A program made the position numbers and the translations under genes. Below the pieces are notes generated by a model that saw nothing but the letters and a program-made list of their open reading frames with translations, was not told the DNA's origin and searched no databases. 16,298 nucleotides of DNA from DASYUM01 sp036001225 (GTDB lineage: Bacteria; Methylomirabilota; Methylomirabilia; Rokubacteriales; DASRDR01), in the NCBI GenBank assembly GCA_036001225.1, contig DASYUM010000055.1:1-16298 (forward strand), given 5' to 3'. How positions within the stretch are numbered: the first letter of the stretch is position 1; each line of letters begins with the position of its first letter. Shown here piece after piece: positions 1 to 6,447 of this stretch.

Positions 1-705
1 CTTCGGCGCGCTCTTGGTGTGCAACGTCGCGAAGACGAGGTGCCCGGTCTCGGCCGCGGTCAGGGCCAGGCTGATCGTCTCCAGGTCGCGCATCTCGCCG
101 ACCAGGATGACGTCGGGATCCTCGCGGAGGGCGGCCCGCAGGGCCGAGGCGAACGACTTGGTGTGAGGCCCGATCTCGCGCTGGTTGACCAGCGAGCTCT
201 TCGACTTGTGCACGAACTCGATGGGGTCTTCCAGCGTGATGATGTGCTTTTTGTGGGTGGAGTTGACGAGGTCGATCATGGCCGCCAGCGTGGTGGACTT
301 GCCGGAGCCGGTGGGCCCGGTCACCAGCACGAGCCCGTTTTCGCGGAGCGACAGGCTCTGCACGACTTCCGGCATTCCGAGTTCCTGGAACGTGCGGATC
401 TGGGTCGGGATGACCCGGAAGACGGCGCCCTCGCCGTTCCGCTGGTTGAAGACGTTGACCCGGAAGCGGGCCACTTCCCCCAGCTCGATGGCGAAGTCGA
501 GGTCGCGGACCTCCTCGAACACCCGCCGTTGCTCGTCGTTGAGGATCTCGTAGATCATTTTGTGAACGCCGTCCTTGGACAGGACCTCGTTGTCGATCGG
601 CGTCAGGTCGCCGTGCAGGCGCATCATCGGTCGCGACCCCGCCGACAGATGAAGGTCGGAGGCGTTCCGCTCCTTGGTCTGGATCAGGAGATCCGCGACA
701 TCCAT
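1..705 (-). CDS. pilT: Type IV pilus twitching motility ATPase PilT, C-terminus beyond window
   Basis: This is the retraction ATPase of type IV pili, a cytoplasmic hexamer at the base of the pilus machine that powers pilin disassembly by ATP hydrolysis. The visible 235 residues begin MDVADLLIQTK and carry the PilT N-domain hallmark ASDLHLSAG (15-23), Walker A GPTGSGKST (130-138), the Asp-box region TLEDPIEF (157-164), Walker B region ILVGEMRD (200-207) and the His-box TAAETGHLVFATLHT (216-230). The family is about 340-350 aa, so roughly 110 residues lie beyond position 1. The ATG at 705 overlaps the end of the upstream pseudo-ATPase gene by 22 bases and has no strong Shine-Dalgarno sequence, so translation is probably coupled. 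PilU is the main alternative, but the N-terminus and spacing fit PilT better. Confidence 0.95.
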   Translation of the reverse strand, partial: MDVADLLIQTKERNASDLHLSAGSRPMMRLHGDLTPIDNEVLSKDGVHKMIYEILNDEQRRVFEEVRDLDFAIELGEVARFRVNVFNQRNGEGAVFRVIPTQIRTFQELGMPEVVQSLSLRENGLVLVTGPTGSGKSTTLAAMIDLVNSTHKKHIITLEDPIEFVHKSKSSLVNQREIGPHTKSFASALRAALREDPDVILVGEMRDLETISLALTAAETGHLVFATLHTKSAPK

Positions 706-2093
706 CCCGGTGGCCCCTGTCGGGTCAGGAGTTCGTGGCGCAGCTCCTCGTCCATGGCCAGTACCCCCACCCGGTGGCGGGCTCCCTGCCGGTGGACGTT
801 GGCCAGCCCGGCGGTCGCGGACAGGAGCGGCAGCCGGGGCAGGTCGAGGGCGAGAAGGTGGGCCAGCCCGGTCGCGTTGGTGCCGACCCCGAGGCCGCCC
901 AGCACGAGCCCCCCCTGCTCGGCGCTGCCGATGGCGGCCAGACAGGTGGCGGTGTTGGCGAGGTCCTCCACCACCACGACGTCGGCGGGGTGGCCCACGA
1001 TGATGGCCGCATTCTCGGCGAAGTCCCCCGGCACCTCGACCTGCACGAAGTCGGGCACCACGTAAGAGACGCTCCGCTCGAGGGTGACCACTTTCTTGGT
1101 CGGCGCGGCGGCGACCTGGGCCAGCGCGTAGAGGAGCGCGGCCCGAGCGCGAGCGTCCCAGCCGGTCACGAAGACCAGCCCGGCACCCCCGACGAGCCGG
1201 AGCAGCGCCTCCCGCCCGGCCCCGTCGAGGTCGAAGGCCTCCAGGGTCGGCGGCCCCATACCGCGCTGCGCCACCTTCACGGTCACCGCGTCGCCGTAGA
1301 TCGTGGGAAAGAAGAGCAGCTCCAGCTCCACCTCTTGCTGCTCCAGGCGCGTCCGCACGTGAGACTGACGAGGCCCGGCCTCCCCCCGCAGCCCGGCCAG
1401 GATCCGGAAGCGGGCAACGATCGGGCCGAGCAAGTTCCGTGGCAACCGCGCCCGCTCGACCAGCCGGCCATCCACCCGGTTTCGGACCCGGACGTCGCTC
1501 GACATCGGCTCGACGTGGATCTCGGTCGCCTCCTCCCGCAGAGCCCCGAGCAGGAGGGCGTAGACCTGGGCCACGCCGGTCGGGTCGCTCTCGGGAGGCC
1601 CGGCGCTGGGGCCGACCTCCGCGTAGCGGACGGCGGGCGCGGTCGGGCGGGCCGCGCTGGGAGGGAACGCCTTGTCGAGGAGATGCTGGATGGTCTCCCG
1701 CGACGCGATGGCGGTCGCGACCCGGGCTCCGCTCAGCGCTTCCAGCTCGACCACGGCGTGCTGGTTGGTCGGATCGGCCAGGACCACGGTCAACTCGTCT
1801 CCCACCCGCAGGACCGGGAACGCCTGGTGGCGGCGCAGGAGCTCTTCCGGCATCGCGCGGGCCAGGTCGATATCGACCATCTCCTCGCGGAACTCGACGT
1901 AGGGGATCCCCAGCAGCTCGGATAGCGCCCAGTTCAGCTCGTCAGCGGTGAGCGCGCCCATCTCGACCAGGATCTCGCCGAGGCGCTTCCCCTCCTGGTA
2001 CTGGACGCGAAGGGCTTCCCGGAGCTGGTCGGCCGAGACGAACCCTCGCTCGACCAGGATCTCACCCAGTCGTCGCTTGCTCGTCTCGCTCAC
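684..2093 (-). CDS. GspE/PilB-like protein with MshEN domain and degenerate ATPase domain
   Basis: This 469-aa protein is a PilB/GspE homologue that has probably lost ATPase activity. Residues 8-60 hold two consecutive MshEN-type motifs, RLGEILVERG and RLGEILVEMG, each followed by a helix; in MshE this tandem binds cyclic di-GMP. Residues 170-275 keep the N2-like domain (TEIHVEP at 190-196 where active proteins have SDIHIEP). The ATPase core is recognisable from residue 280, but the P-loop position reads TGWDARARAALLYAL (310-324), with Arg317 where the Walker A lysine should be and the P-loop glycines gone apart from the first (Gly311). The Walker B segment is ADVVVVEDLAN (370-380) and the His-box is GGLVLGGLGVG (394-404), without the catalytic Glu or His. 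The zinc-binding cysteine module of PilB is absent. It starts at GTG with GAGGT upstream, 16 bases after the small upstream gene, and overlaps pilT by 22 bases. A regulatory or scaffold subunit is inferred. Confidence 0.85.
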   Translation of the reverse strand: MSETSKRRLGEILVERGFVSADQLREALRVQYQEGKRLGEILVEMGALTADELNWALSELLGIPYVEFREEMVDIDLARAMPEELLRRHQAFPVLRVGDELTVVLADPTNQHAVVELEALSGARVATAIASRETIQHLLDKAFPPSAARPTAPAVRYAEVGPSAGPPESDPTGVAQVYALLLGALREEATEIHVEPMSSDVRVRNRVDGRLVERARLPRNLLGPIVARFRILAGLRGEAGPRQSHVRTRLEQQEVELELLFFPTIYGDAVTVKVAQRGMGPPTLEAFDLDGAGREALLRLVGGAGLVFVTGWDARARAALLYALAQVAAAPTKKVVTLERSVSYVVPDFVQVEVPGDFAENAAIIVGHPADVVVVEDLANTATCLAAIGSAEQGGLVLGGLGVGTNATGLAHLLALDLPRLPLLSATAGLANVHRQGARHRVGVLAMDEELRHELLTRQGPPGWMSRIS

Positions 2094-2109
2094 GCCGGAC
2101 CTCGGGTTT

Positions 2110-2289
2110 TCACTGAGCTTCTTCGATGGTGCCGATCTGATCGAGCCGGATGAAGACGGCCGGGATGCCGGTCCGCTCGAGGACGAGGCCGTCCTCTTCG
2201 ATACGGATCAGCCGGCCCTGGACGCTCCAGTCCTTGCCGAGCTTCACGTAGACGTCCTTGCCGACCAACGTCTCGATGAATCGCTCCAT
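2110..2289 (-). CDS. 59-aa protein, predicted Sm/SH3-like beta-barrel
   Basis: This short gene begins MERFIETLVGKDVYVKLG and ends at TGA, 16 bases before the GspE-like gene, so it is the first gene of the pilus-type operon. The alternation of hydrophobic residues, a GK-x-V-x-V-x-L strand, a D-x-x-V-x-G-x-L turn and a terminal F-I-R-L-x-x-I-x-x-I strand resemble Sm-like or small SH3-like barrels. I do not recognise a named family. No Shine-Dalgarno sequence lies at normal distance; the nearest GGAGG is about 18 bases upstream. Codon use matches its neighbours, with strong G/C third positions, which supports it as a real gene. Function is unknown; a partner or adaptor of the pilus ATPases is only a guess from position. 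Confidence 0.75.
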   Translation of the reverse strand: MERFIETLVGKDVYVKLGKDWSVQGRLIRIEEDGLVLERTGIPAVFIRLDQIGTIEEAQ

Positions 2290-2390
2290 GTTCGCGGGGG
2301 CGCCGCTCCTCCCGATCGTCTCGGCCGGGACACGCGCGGACTGCGCTCGCGCACCGCGGGCATCCCGGCCGGCCTACTGGCGGCCCGCCT

Positions 2391-2419
2391 ATTCTGTCCG
2401 CAACGGGTAGGCGAGTCAA
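2391..2419 (-). promoter_or_regulatory. Sigma70-type promoter for the pilus-type operon
   Basis: Read leftward, TTGACT (2414-2419), a 17-base spacer and CAGAAT (2391-2396) match the -35 and -10 boxes at 5/6 and 4/6. The predicted start is near 2384, leaving a leader of about 95 bases before the 59-aa gene. It is back to back with the kinase promoter. Confidence 0.6.
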
Positions 2420-2440
2420 TGGGCCAGGGGACCCTCGCCC

Positions 2441-2469
2441 TTGACACCCGGTCGGTTCGTCCGTAGAGT
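2441..2469 (+). promoter_or_regulatory. Sigma70-type promoter for the hybrid kinase
   Basis: A perfect TTGACA (2441-2446) is followed by a 17-base spacer and TAGAGT (2464-2469, 4/6 to TATAAT). The predicted transcription start is near 2476. Such AT-containing boxes stand out in this GC-rich background. Confidence 0.7.
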
Positions 2470-2493
2470 CGAATTGACGCTCCATCTGGTCCC

Positions 2494-4617
2494 GTGTTTG
2501 CTCGCGCTCGCCGAGCAGACGGCCCGGCTCAGGAGGTTACGCTGACCGCGCCGTTCTCCTTCGAGGCCCTCCAGAGCATCTACCAGCTGGGCACCGCGCT
2601 CAGCCGCGCGGCGGCCAGCGAAGCGATCTTCGCCGAGGCCCTCATCGCGCTCGAGCGGATGCTGGGGGCGGACCGGGCGGCCATCCTGCTCTTCGATCCC
2701 GACGGGGTCATGCGCTTCAAGGCGTGGCGCGGACTCTCCGACGCCTATCGGCGGGTCACCGAGGGCCACTCGCCGTGGGCCCCGGACACCGTGACCGCCC
2801 ATCCCATCCTGGTGGGGGACGCCGAGACCGAGACCTCGCTGGCCGGGCTCCGCGACGTCATCCGGACGGAGGGAATCCGCGCGCTCGGCTTCCTCCCCCT
2901 GGTCCAGGGCCAGCGGTTACTCGGCAAGTGCATGATCTATTACGACCACGTCCACGACTTCACCGACGAGGAGGTGCGGCTCGCCGAGACAGTGGCCAGC
3001 CACATCGCCCTCGCGGTGGACCGCCAGCGGATCGCCGACCGCCTGCACTTCCAGGCCAACCTTCTGGACGCGGTAGGAGAGGCGGTCATCGCCACCGACC
3101 TCGACGGCACCATCGTCTACTGGAACCGCGCCGCCCAGGCTCTCTACGGCTGGTCGGCCGACGAAGTGCGGGGTCGCAAGGTGGTGGATCTGGTGTGCGA
3201 TCCCGCCTCCCGGGCGGAGGCGGCCGCCATCCTGGCCCGGGTCGAGGCGGGCGAGAGCTGGTCGGGCGAGTTCCCGGTCTGTCGACGCGACGGCCGTAGC
3301 TTCCGGGCGATGGTGACCGACACCCCGATCCGGAACGCGGACGGGAAGCTCATCGGTGTGATCGGCGTCTCTCGCGACATCAGCGAGCAGAAGCAGGCGG
3401 AGGCCGAGCGCAGCCAGTTGCTCATCCGCGAGCAGATGGCGCGGGCCGACGCCGAGGCGGCGAACCGGGCCAAGGACGAGTTCCTGGCCACCCTCTCCCA
3501 CGAGCTCCGGACGCCGGTCACCGCCATCGTCGGCTGGGCCCAGGTCCTCCGCGTCCGGGCGGGCGACCCCGCCATCGCTGGCCGGGCGATCGAGACGATC
3601 GAGCGCAACGCCCACGTGCAGGCCCAGCTGGTGGAGGATCTGCTCGACGTCTCCCGGATCGTGAGCGGCCAGCTCCGGCTGGACGCCCATCCCCTCGACC
3701 TCATCCCGGTCATCGAGGCCGCACTCGACACGGTGCGGCCGGCGGCCGAGGTCAAGGGAATCCGCGTCGAGAGCCAGCTCGATCCGTCGGCGGGGCCGGT
3801 CAGCGGTGATCCCGATCGCCTCCAGCAGGTCATCAGCAATCTGCTGGCGAACGCGGTCAAGTTCACGCCGCAGGACGGCCGGGTCCAGGTGCGCCTCGAG
3901 CGCGACGGCCCCGACGTCGAGATCGCGGTCAGCGACACCGGCCAGGGCATCCCGCCCGCCTTCCTGCCCCAGATCTTCGATCGCTTCCGCCAGGCCGAGA
4001 GCGGGACCGCCCGCGCCCACGGTGGCCTCGGGCTCGGGCTGGCAATCGTCCGCCACCTCGTCGAGCTGCACGGCGGCACTGTGGCGGCCGAGAGCGCGGG
4101 CGAAGGCCACGGCGCGACCTTCCGGGTCCGGCTGCCCATCGCCCGACTCGCCTCCGGGGCGCCGGCCGGCGGCGGCCCGCCGTTCATCGGCCTCGACCCG
4201 GCGTCGCTGCCGAGCCTGGACGGCCTCCACCTCCTGCTGGTGGAGGATGACGCGGATTCGCGGGAAGCCCTGGCGGTCGTGCTCGGTCAGTACGGGGCCA
4301 AGGTGACCGCGGTGGGATCGGCGGCGGAGGCCCTGGCGACCATTTCGCAGAGCCGGCCCGACGTGCTGGTGAGCGACATCGGGATGCCGGGCGAGGACGG
4401 CTACTCGCTGCTCCGCACGCTGCGGGCCCTGCCGCCCGAGCAGGGTGGCGCCATCCCCGCCATCGCCCTCACCGGCTACGCCCGGCTCGCCGATCGCGCG
4501 CGGGTCCTGGCCGTGGGATTCCAGAGTCACGTCGCCAAGCCGGTGGAGCCGGCCGACCTGGTCAGCGTGATCGCCCGTCTGGCCGGACGGACCGGCGGGA
4601 GCCAGGCCGCCGGCTAG
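2494..4617 (+). CDS. Hybrid sensor histidine kinase (GAF-PAS-HisKA-HATPase-REC)
   Basis: This is a cytoplasmic hybrid kinase of 707 aa with no membrane segment. From the N-terminus it has a GAF domain (about 22-178), a PAS domain (about 185-298), a coiled linker, HisKA with the H-box SHELRTP and phospho-acceptor His336, and HATPase_c with N-box (Asn449/Asn453), G1 DTGQGI (481-486), F-box FDRF (495-498) and G2 GLGLGL. A C-terminal receiver follows, with acidic pocket Glu584/Asp585/Asp586, phospho-acceptor Asp628, Thr660 and Lys682. All catalytic residues are present. No separate response regulator or DNA-binding output gene is adjacent, so it is an orphan. The GTG at 2494 gives the longest frame but lacks a ribosome-binding site; a perfect AGGAGG precedes a CTG at 2542, which may be the true start (see the separate entry). 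It is transcribed away from the pilus-type operon through back-to-back promoters. The signal sensed is not evident; the GAF lacks an obvious chromophore motif. Confidence 0.93.
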   Translation: MFARARRADGPAQEVTLTAPFSFEALQSIYQLGTALSRAAASEAIFAEALIALERMLGADRAAILLFDPDGVMRFKAWRGLSDAYRRVTEGHSPWAPDTVTAHPILVGDAETETSLAGLRDVIRTEGIRALGFLPLVQGQRLLGKCMIYYDHVHDFTDEEVRLAETVASHIALAVDRQRIADRLHFQANLLDAVGEAVIATDLDGTIVYWNRAAQALYGWSADEVRGRKVVDLVCDPASRAEAAAILARVEAGESWSGEFPVCRRDGRSFRAMVTDTPIRNADGKLIGVIGVSRDISEQKQAEAERSQLLIREQMARADAEAANRAKDEFLATLSHELRTPVTAIVGWAQVLRVRAGDPAIAGRAIETIERNAHVQAQLVEDLLDVSRIVSGQLRLDAHPLDLIPVIEAALDTVRPAAEVKGIRVESQLDPSAGPVSGDPDRLQQVISNLLANAVKFTPQDGRVQVRLERDGPDVEIAVSDTGQGIPPAFLPQIFDRFRQAESGTARAHGGLGLGLAIVRHLVELHGGTVAAESAGEGHGATFRVRLPIARLASGAPAGGGPPFIGLDPASLPSLDGLHLLLVEDDADSREALAVVLGQYGAKVTAVGSAAEALATISQSRPDVLVSDIGMPGEDGYSLLRTLRALPPEQGGAIPAIALTGYARLADRARVLAVGFQSHVAKPVEPADLVSVIARLAGRTGGSQAAG
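2531..2544 (+). promoter_or_regulatory. Strong Shine-Dalgarno before an in-frame CTG codon
   Basis: AGGAGG (2531-2536) is followed after 5 bases by CTG (2542-2544), which is in frame with the kinase. No ATG, GTG or TTG lies at the right distance. This points to initiation at CTG, producing a kinase 16 residues shorter that begins at the residues TAPFSFEALQ just after the initiator. Confidence 0.45.
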
Positions 4618-4621
4618 TTCA

Positions 4622-4650
4622 TCGGAGGGGGCCTCGACGGCCCCCTCCGA
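4622..4650. terminator. Strong hairpin between convergent kinase and YbaK genes
   Basis: A perfect 12-bp stem, TCGGAGGGGGCC with GGCCCCCTCCGA, closes a 5-base TCGAC loop directly after the kinase stop codon. There is no U tract, so it is either an L-shaped/U-less terminator or an mRNA-end stabiliser. It is the first part of a two-hairpin element repeated at 10315-10402. Confidence 0.7.
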
Positions 4651-4717
4651 GGCTTCCCCCAGGAAAAATTGCGGCGGCAAAAGCCGCCGCTCGAAGCGGA
4701 ACACCATCCGCGCGGCG
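4622..4717 (+). repeat. Intergenic double-hairpin repeat, copy A
   Basis: After the G-rich/C-rich hairpin comes the conserved block CCCCCAGGA, an A-rich stretch with TTGCG, then a second stem GCGGCGGC / GCCGCCGC (4671-4678 with 4683-4690) closed by AAAA, and a tail ending CCGCGCGGCG (4708-4717). The same order of blocks occurs at 10315-10402. Confidence 0.65.
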
Positions 4718-4796
4718 GTTCGGCGTCAGGCTACGCCCGATTACTCCGAGAGCCTCCTAGCTCTGGCGCGGCCCAGTAACGAGCCTTGGCCCCGGG

Positions 4797-5303
4797 CTAG
4801 CTCTCGCGCGCCAGTGCCAGCCCCCGCACGACCCGGGTGTTTGGTAGCCGGCTGAATACCTCGGGGCTGATCTTGATCTTGCCGTGGCGGCCGCCGGTGC
4901 CGAGGATGACCCAGTCGAGCGCCATCAGGCGCTCGTCCACGAAGAGCGGCACGTGGCCGGGCAGGCCGAGGGCGGTGACGCCGCCCATCGCCATGCCGGT
5001 GAGCTCCGCCATCTCCTCGGCCGAGGCGAACGAGAGCTTCGACACTCCCATCAGATCGCGGACGGCGTGGTTCACGTCGAGGCGCGTCGTGGCCAGCACC
5101 ACGCAGGCGGCGTACTGCTTGGGCTCTTTCTTGGACGCCACGATGATGGTGTTGCCGGCCCGGTCGGCGGGGTAGCCGTAGCGCTCGCAGAAGGCGGCGG
5201 TATCGGCGAACGCGGGGTCGATGGGGATCACCTCGTAGGGGAGGCCGAGGCGGTCGAGCACCGCGCGCGTCGCCTGCTCGGGATCGTGCGCCGCCCCTGG
5301 CAC
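4797..5303 (-). CDS. YbaK/EbsC-family aminoacyl-tRNA deacylase-like protein
   Basis: This 168-aa cytoplasmic protein belongs to the YbaK/ProX-like editing domain family, whose members hydrolyse mischarged aminoacyl-tRNAs in trans. Recognisable segments are the N-terminal helix AVLDRLGLPYEVIPID, the core TIIVASKKEPKQYAACVVLA, the KLSFASAEEMAELTG segment and the loop GGVTALGLP, which is the usual place of the family's G-G-x-x-P/A motif, and the terminal strand VFSRLPNTRVVRGLA. Its length fits the family. The open frame continues far upstream without a stop, but the GTG at 5303 is preferred because the predicted transcription start falls at 5304-5303, so upstream codons would not be in the mRNA. 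It runs convergent with the kinase and divergent from the NADH pyrophosphatase gene. The specific tRNA substrate cannot be assigned. Confidence 0.88.
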   Translation of the reverse strand: MPGAAHDPEQATRAVLDRLGLPYEVIPIDPAFADTAAFCERYGYPADRAGNTIIVASKKEPKQYAACVVLATTRLDVNHAVRDLMGVSKLSFASAEEMAELTGMAMGGVTALGLPGHVPLFVDERLMALDWVILGTGGRHGKIKISPEVFSRLPNTRVVRGLALARES

Positions 5304-5310
5304 GCCGCCC

Positions 5311-5339
5311 ACTATCGGGTGTGCGGCAGGGTGCGTCAA
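5311..5339 (-). promoter_or_regulatory. Sigma70-type promoter of the YbaK-like gene
   Basis: Read leftward, TTGACG (5334-5339), a 17-base spacer and GATAGT (5311-5316) form a good promoter. Counting 7 bases past the -10 box puts +1 at about 5304, one base before the GTG start codon at 5303. The transcript would be leaderless. Confidence 0.6.
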
Positions 5340-5426
5340 GCGCCATGCGGACCGGGTCGAGACGCGAGCGCCGGTAGGACGCAGGCCCGAGCCGGCCGGA
5401 GGCGTATGCCGCGCCTGCGCGCCACC

Positions 5427-5456
5427 GGACGTCGCGGGGCTGGGGCCCCGCCGTCC
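5427..5456. other. GC-rich hairpin in the divergent intergenic region
   Basis: GGACG, a TC bulge and GCGGGGC pair with GCCCCGC and CGTCC around a TGGG loop, giving 12 base pairs. It lies between the two divergent promoters, upstream of both start sites. The rest of 5340-5536 shows no gene, only GC-rich sequence. It may be a regulator site, a barrier between the divergent units, or chance in GC-rich DNA. Confidence 0.4.
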
Positions 5457-5536
5457 GGGGCGCGCCATCCGACGTTGACGGCCGGCGAGGGCCGAGGACG
5501 ACCCGGCGCGACGCGTATCGGCCCGGGACGCGCCGA

Positions 5537-5566
5537 TTGACGCCCCGCGCGCCTCTCCCGTAGGAT
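5537..5566 (+). promoter_or_regulatory. Sigma70-type promoter of the NudC-led operon
   Basis: TTGACG (5537-5542), an 18-base spacer and TAGGAT (5561-5566, 4/6) predict transcription from about 5573, four bases before the ATG at 5577. The earlier in-frame ATG at 5565 lies inside the -10 box and would not be transcribed. Confidence 0.55.
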
Positions 5567-5576
5567 GCCGAGCGGC

Positions 5577-6440
5577 ATGACCCCGCTCTCGGTCTACCTT
5601 CCATTCAACCTGGACTGCCTCGGCGGCGCCTTCGTTCCCGCCAAGCAGGGGATGGCCGTGCCGCCGCCGCGCGGTCACTGGCTGATCGTCCACGACCAAG
5701 CCCTCGTCGTCCCCGACGAGCCGGAGGACCTCCGCCTTCCGTCGGGGGAGTTGCCGTCGGCCTTCGACGGCCAGCTCGCCCCGCCGCTTTGCCTCGGCAC
5801 GCTCGGCGATACGCCCTGCTGGGTGGCGGCGCTGCCCCGGGAGGCGGCGGTCCCGCCGGGGTTCCGGCGAGAAACCCTCGTCCCCATGCAAGGCGCCCGG
5901 CTCCCCGACGCCCTCCTCTCGTTGGGAGGGATGGCCATGCAGGCGCTTCACTGGGAGGCCACCAGCGGCTACTGCCCCCGCTGCGGCGTGGCCACCGAGC
6001 GTATCGCCGGCGAGTGGGGCAAGCGCTGTCCCCGTTGCCGCTACGAGCACTTCCCGCACCTCCACCCCGCGGTCATCGTCCTGGTCCGCGACGGCAACCG
6101 CGTCCTGTTGACCCGCAAAGCAGGCTGGGCCCCGGGACGCTACGGCCTGGTGGCCGGCTTCGTGGATAACGGCGAGTGCCTGGAAGGGACCGCGCGGCGC
6201 GAGGTGCAGGAAGAGGTCGGGGTCGAGGTGACCGACCTCCGGTACGTCGGCAGCCAGAACTGGCCCTTCCCGAGCCAGCTGATGATCGGCTTCGTCGCCC
6301 GCTACGCGGGCGGCGAGCTGGCGATCGATCGCGAGGAGCTGGAGGACGCGCGCTGGTTTCCGTGCGATGCCCTGCCGAACCGGCCGTCACGCCACAGCAT
6401 CGCGGGCTTCATCCTCGACCACTACGCGAAACCGGAGTAG
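5577..6440 (+). CDS. nudC: NADH pyrophosphatase / Nudix hydrolase NudC
   Basis: NudC-type enzymes cleave NAD(H) to NMN(H) and AMP, and in bacteria remove NAD caps from RNA. The 287-aa protein has the full architecture: an N-terminal domain, a four-cysteine zinc ribbon (Cys133/136 and Cys151/154), and a complete Nudix box GFVDNGE...REVQEEVGV (about 194-216) matching G-x5-E-x7-REU-x-EE-x-G-U. After the box comes SQNWPFP (226-232), equivalent to the NudC signature SQPWPFP with Asn in place of the first Pro. Length fits the family (about 260-310 aa). I chose the ATG at 5577 because the ATG at 5565 overlaps the -10 box. There is no ribosome-binding site, consistent with a near-leaderless mRNA. It is the first gene of the rightward operon; the next start is 7 bases after its stop. 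Confidence 0.92.
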   Translation: MTPLSVYLPFNLDCLGGAFVPAKQGMAVPPPRGHWLIVHDQALVVPDEPEDLRLPSGELPSAFDGQLAPPLCLGTLGDTPCWVAALPREAAVPPGFRRETLVPMQGARLPDALLSLGGMAMQALHWEATSGYCPRCGVATERIAGEWGKRCPRCRYEHFPHLHPAVIVLVRDGNRVLLTRKAGWAPGRYGLVAGFVDNGECLEGTARREVQEEVGVEVTDLRYVGSQNWPFPSQLMIGFVARYAGGELAIDREELEDARWFPCDALPNRPSRHSIAGFILDHYAKPE

Positions 6441-6447
6441 GCGACCG

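Noticed and set aside
684..2093. Frameshift or sequencing error as the cause of the lost Walker motifs
   Set aside because: The alignment to the PilT/PilB P-loop is column for column without gaps, and hydrophobic flanks are kept in frame on both sides.
2090..2485. Leftward 131-codon open frame upstream of the pseudo-ATPase gene
   Set aside because: It overlaps both divergent promoters, is Arg/Pro-rich without recognisable segments, and the 59-aa frame on the same strand has better coding character and operon spacing.
2917..4707. Long leftward open frame (596 codons) opposite the hybrid kinase
   Set aside because: Antisense shadow produced by high-GC codon bias; the kinase frame carries every catalytic motif.
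5565..5576. Earlier in-frame ATG for nudC
   Set aside because: It lies within the -10 box TAGGAT, so it should not be present in the mRNA.
5304..6065. N-terminal extension of the YbaK-like frame to 422 codons
   Set aside because: It would cross its own promoter and run antisense through nudC; the extension shows no family similarity.
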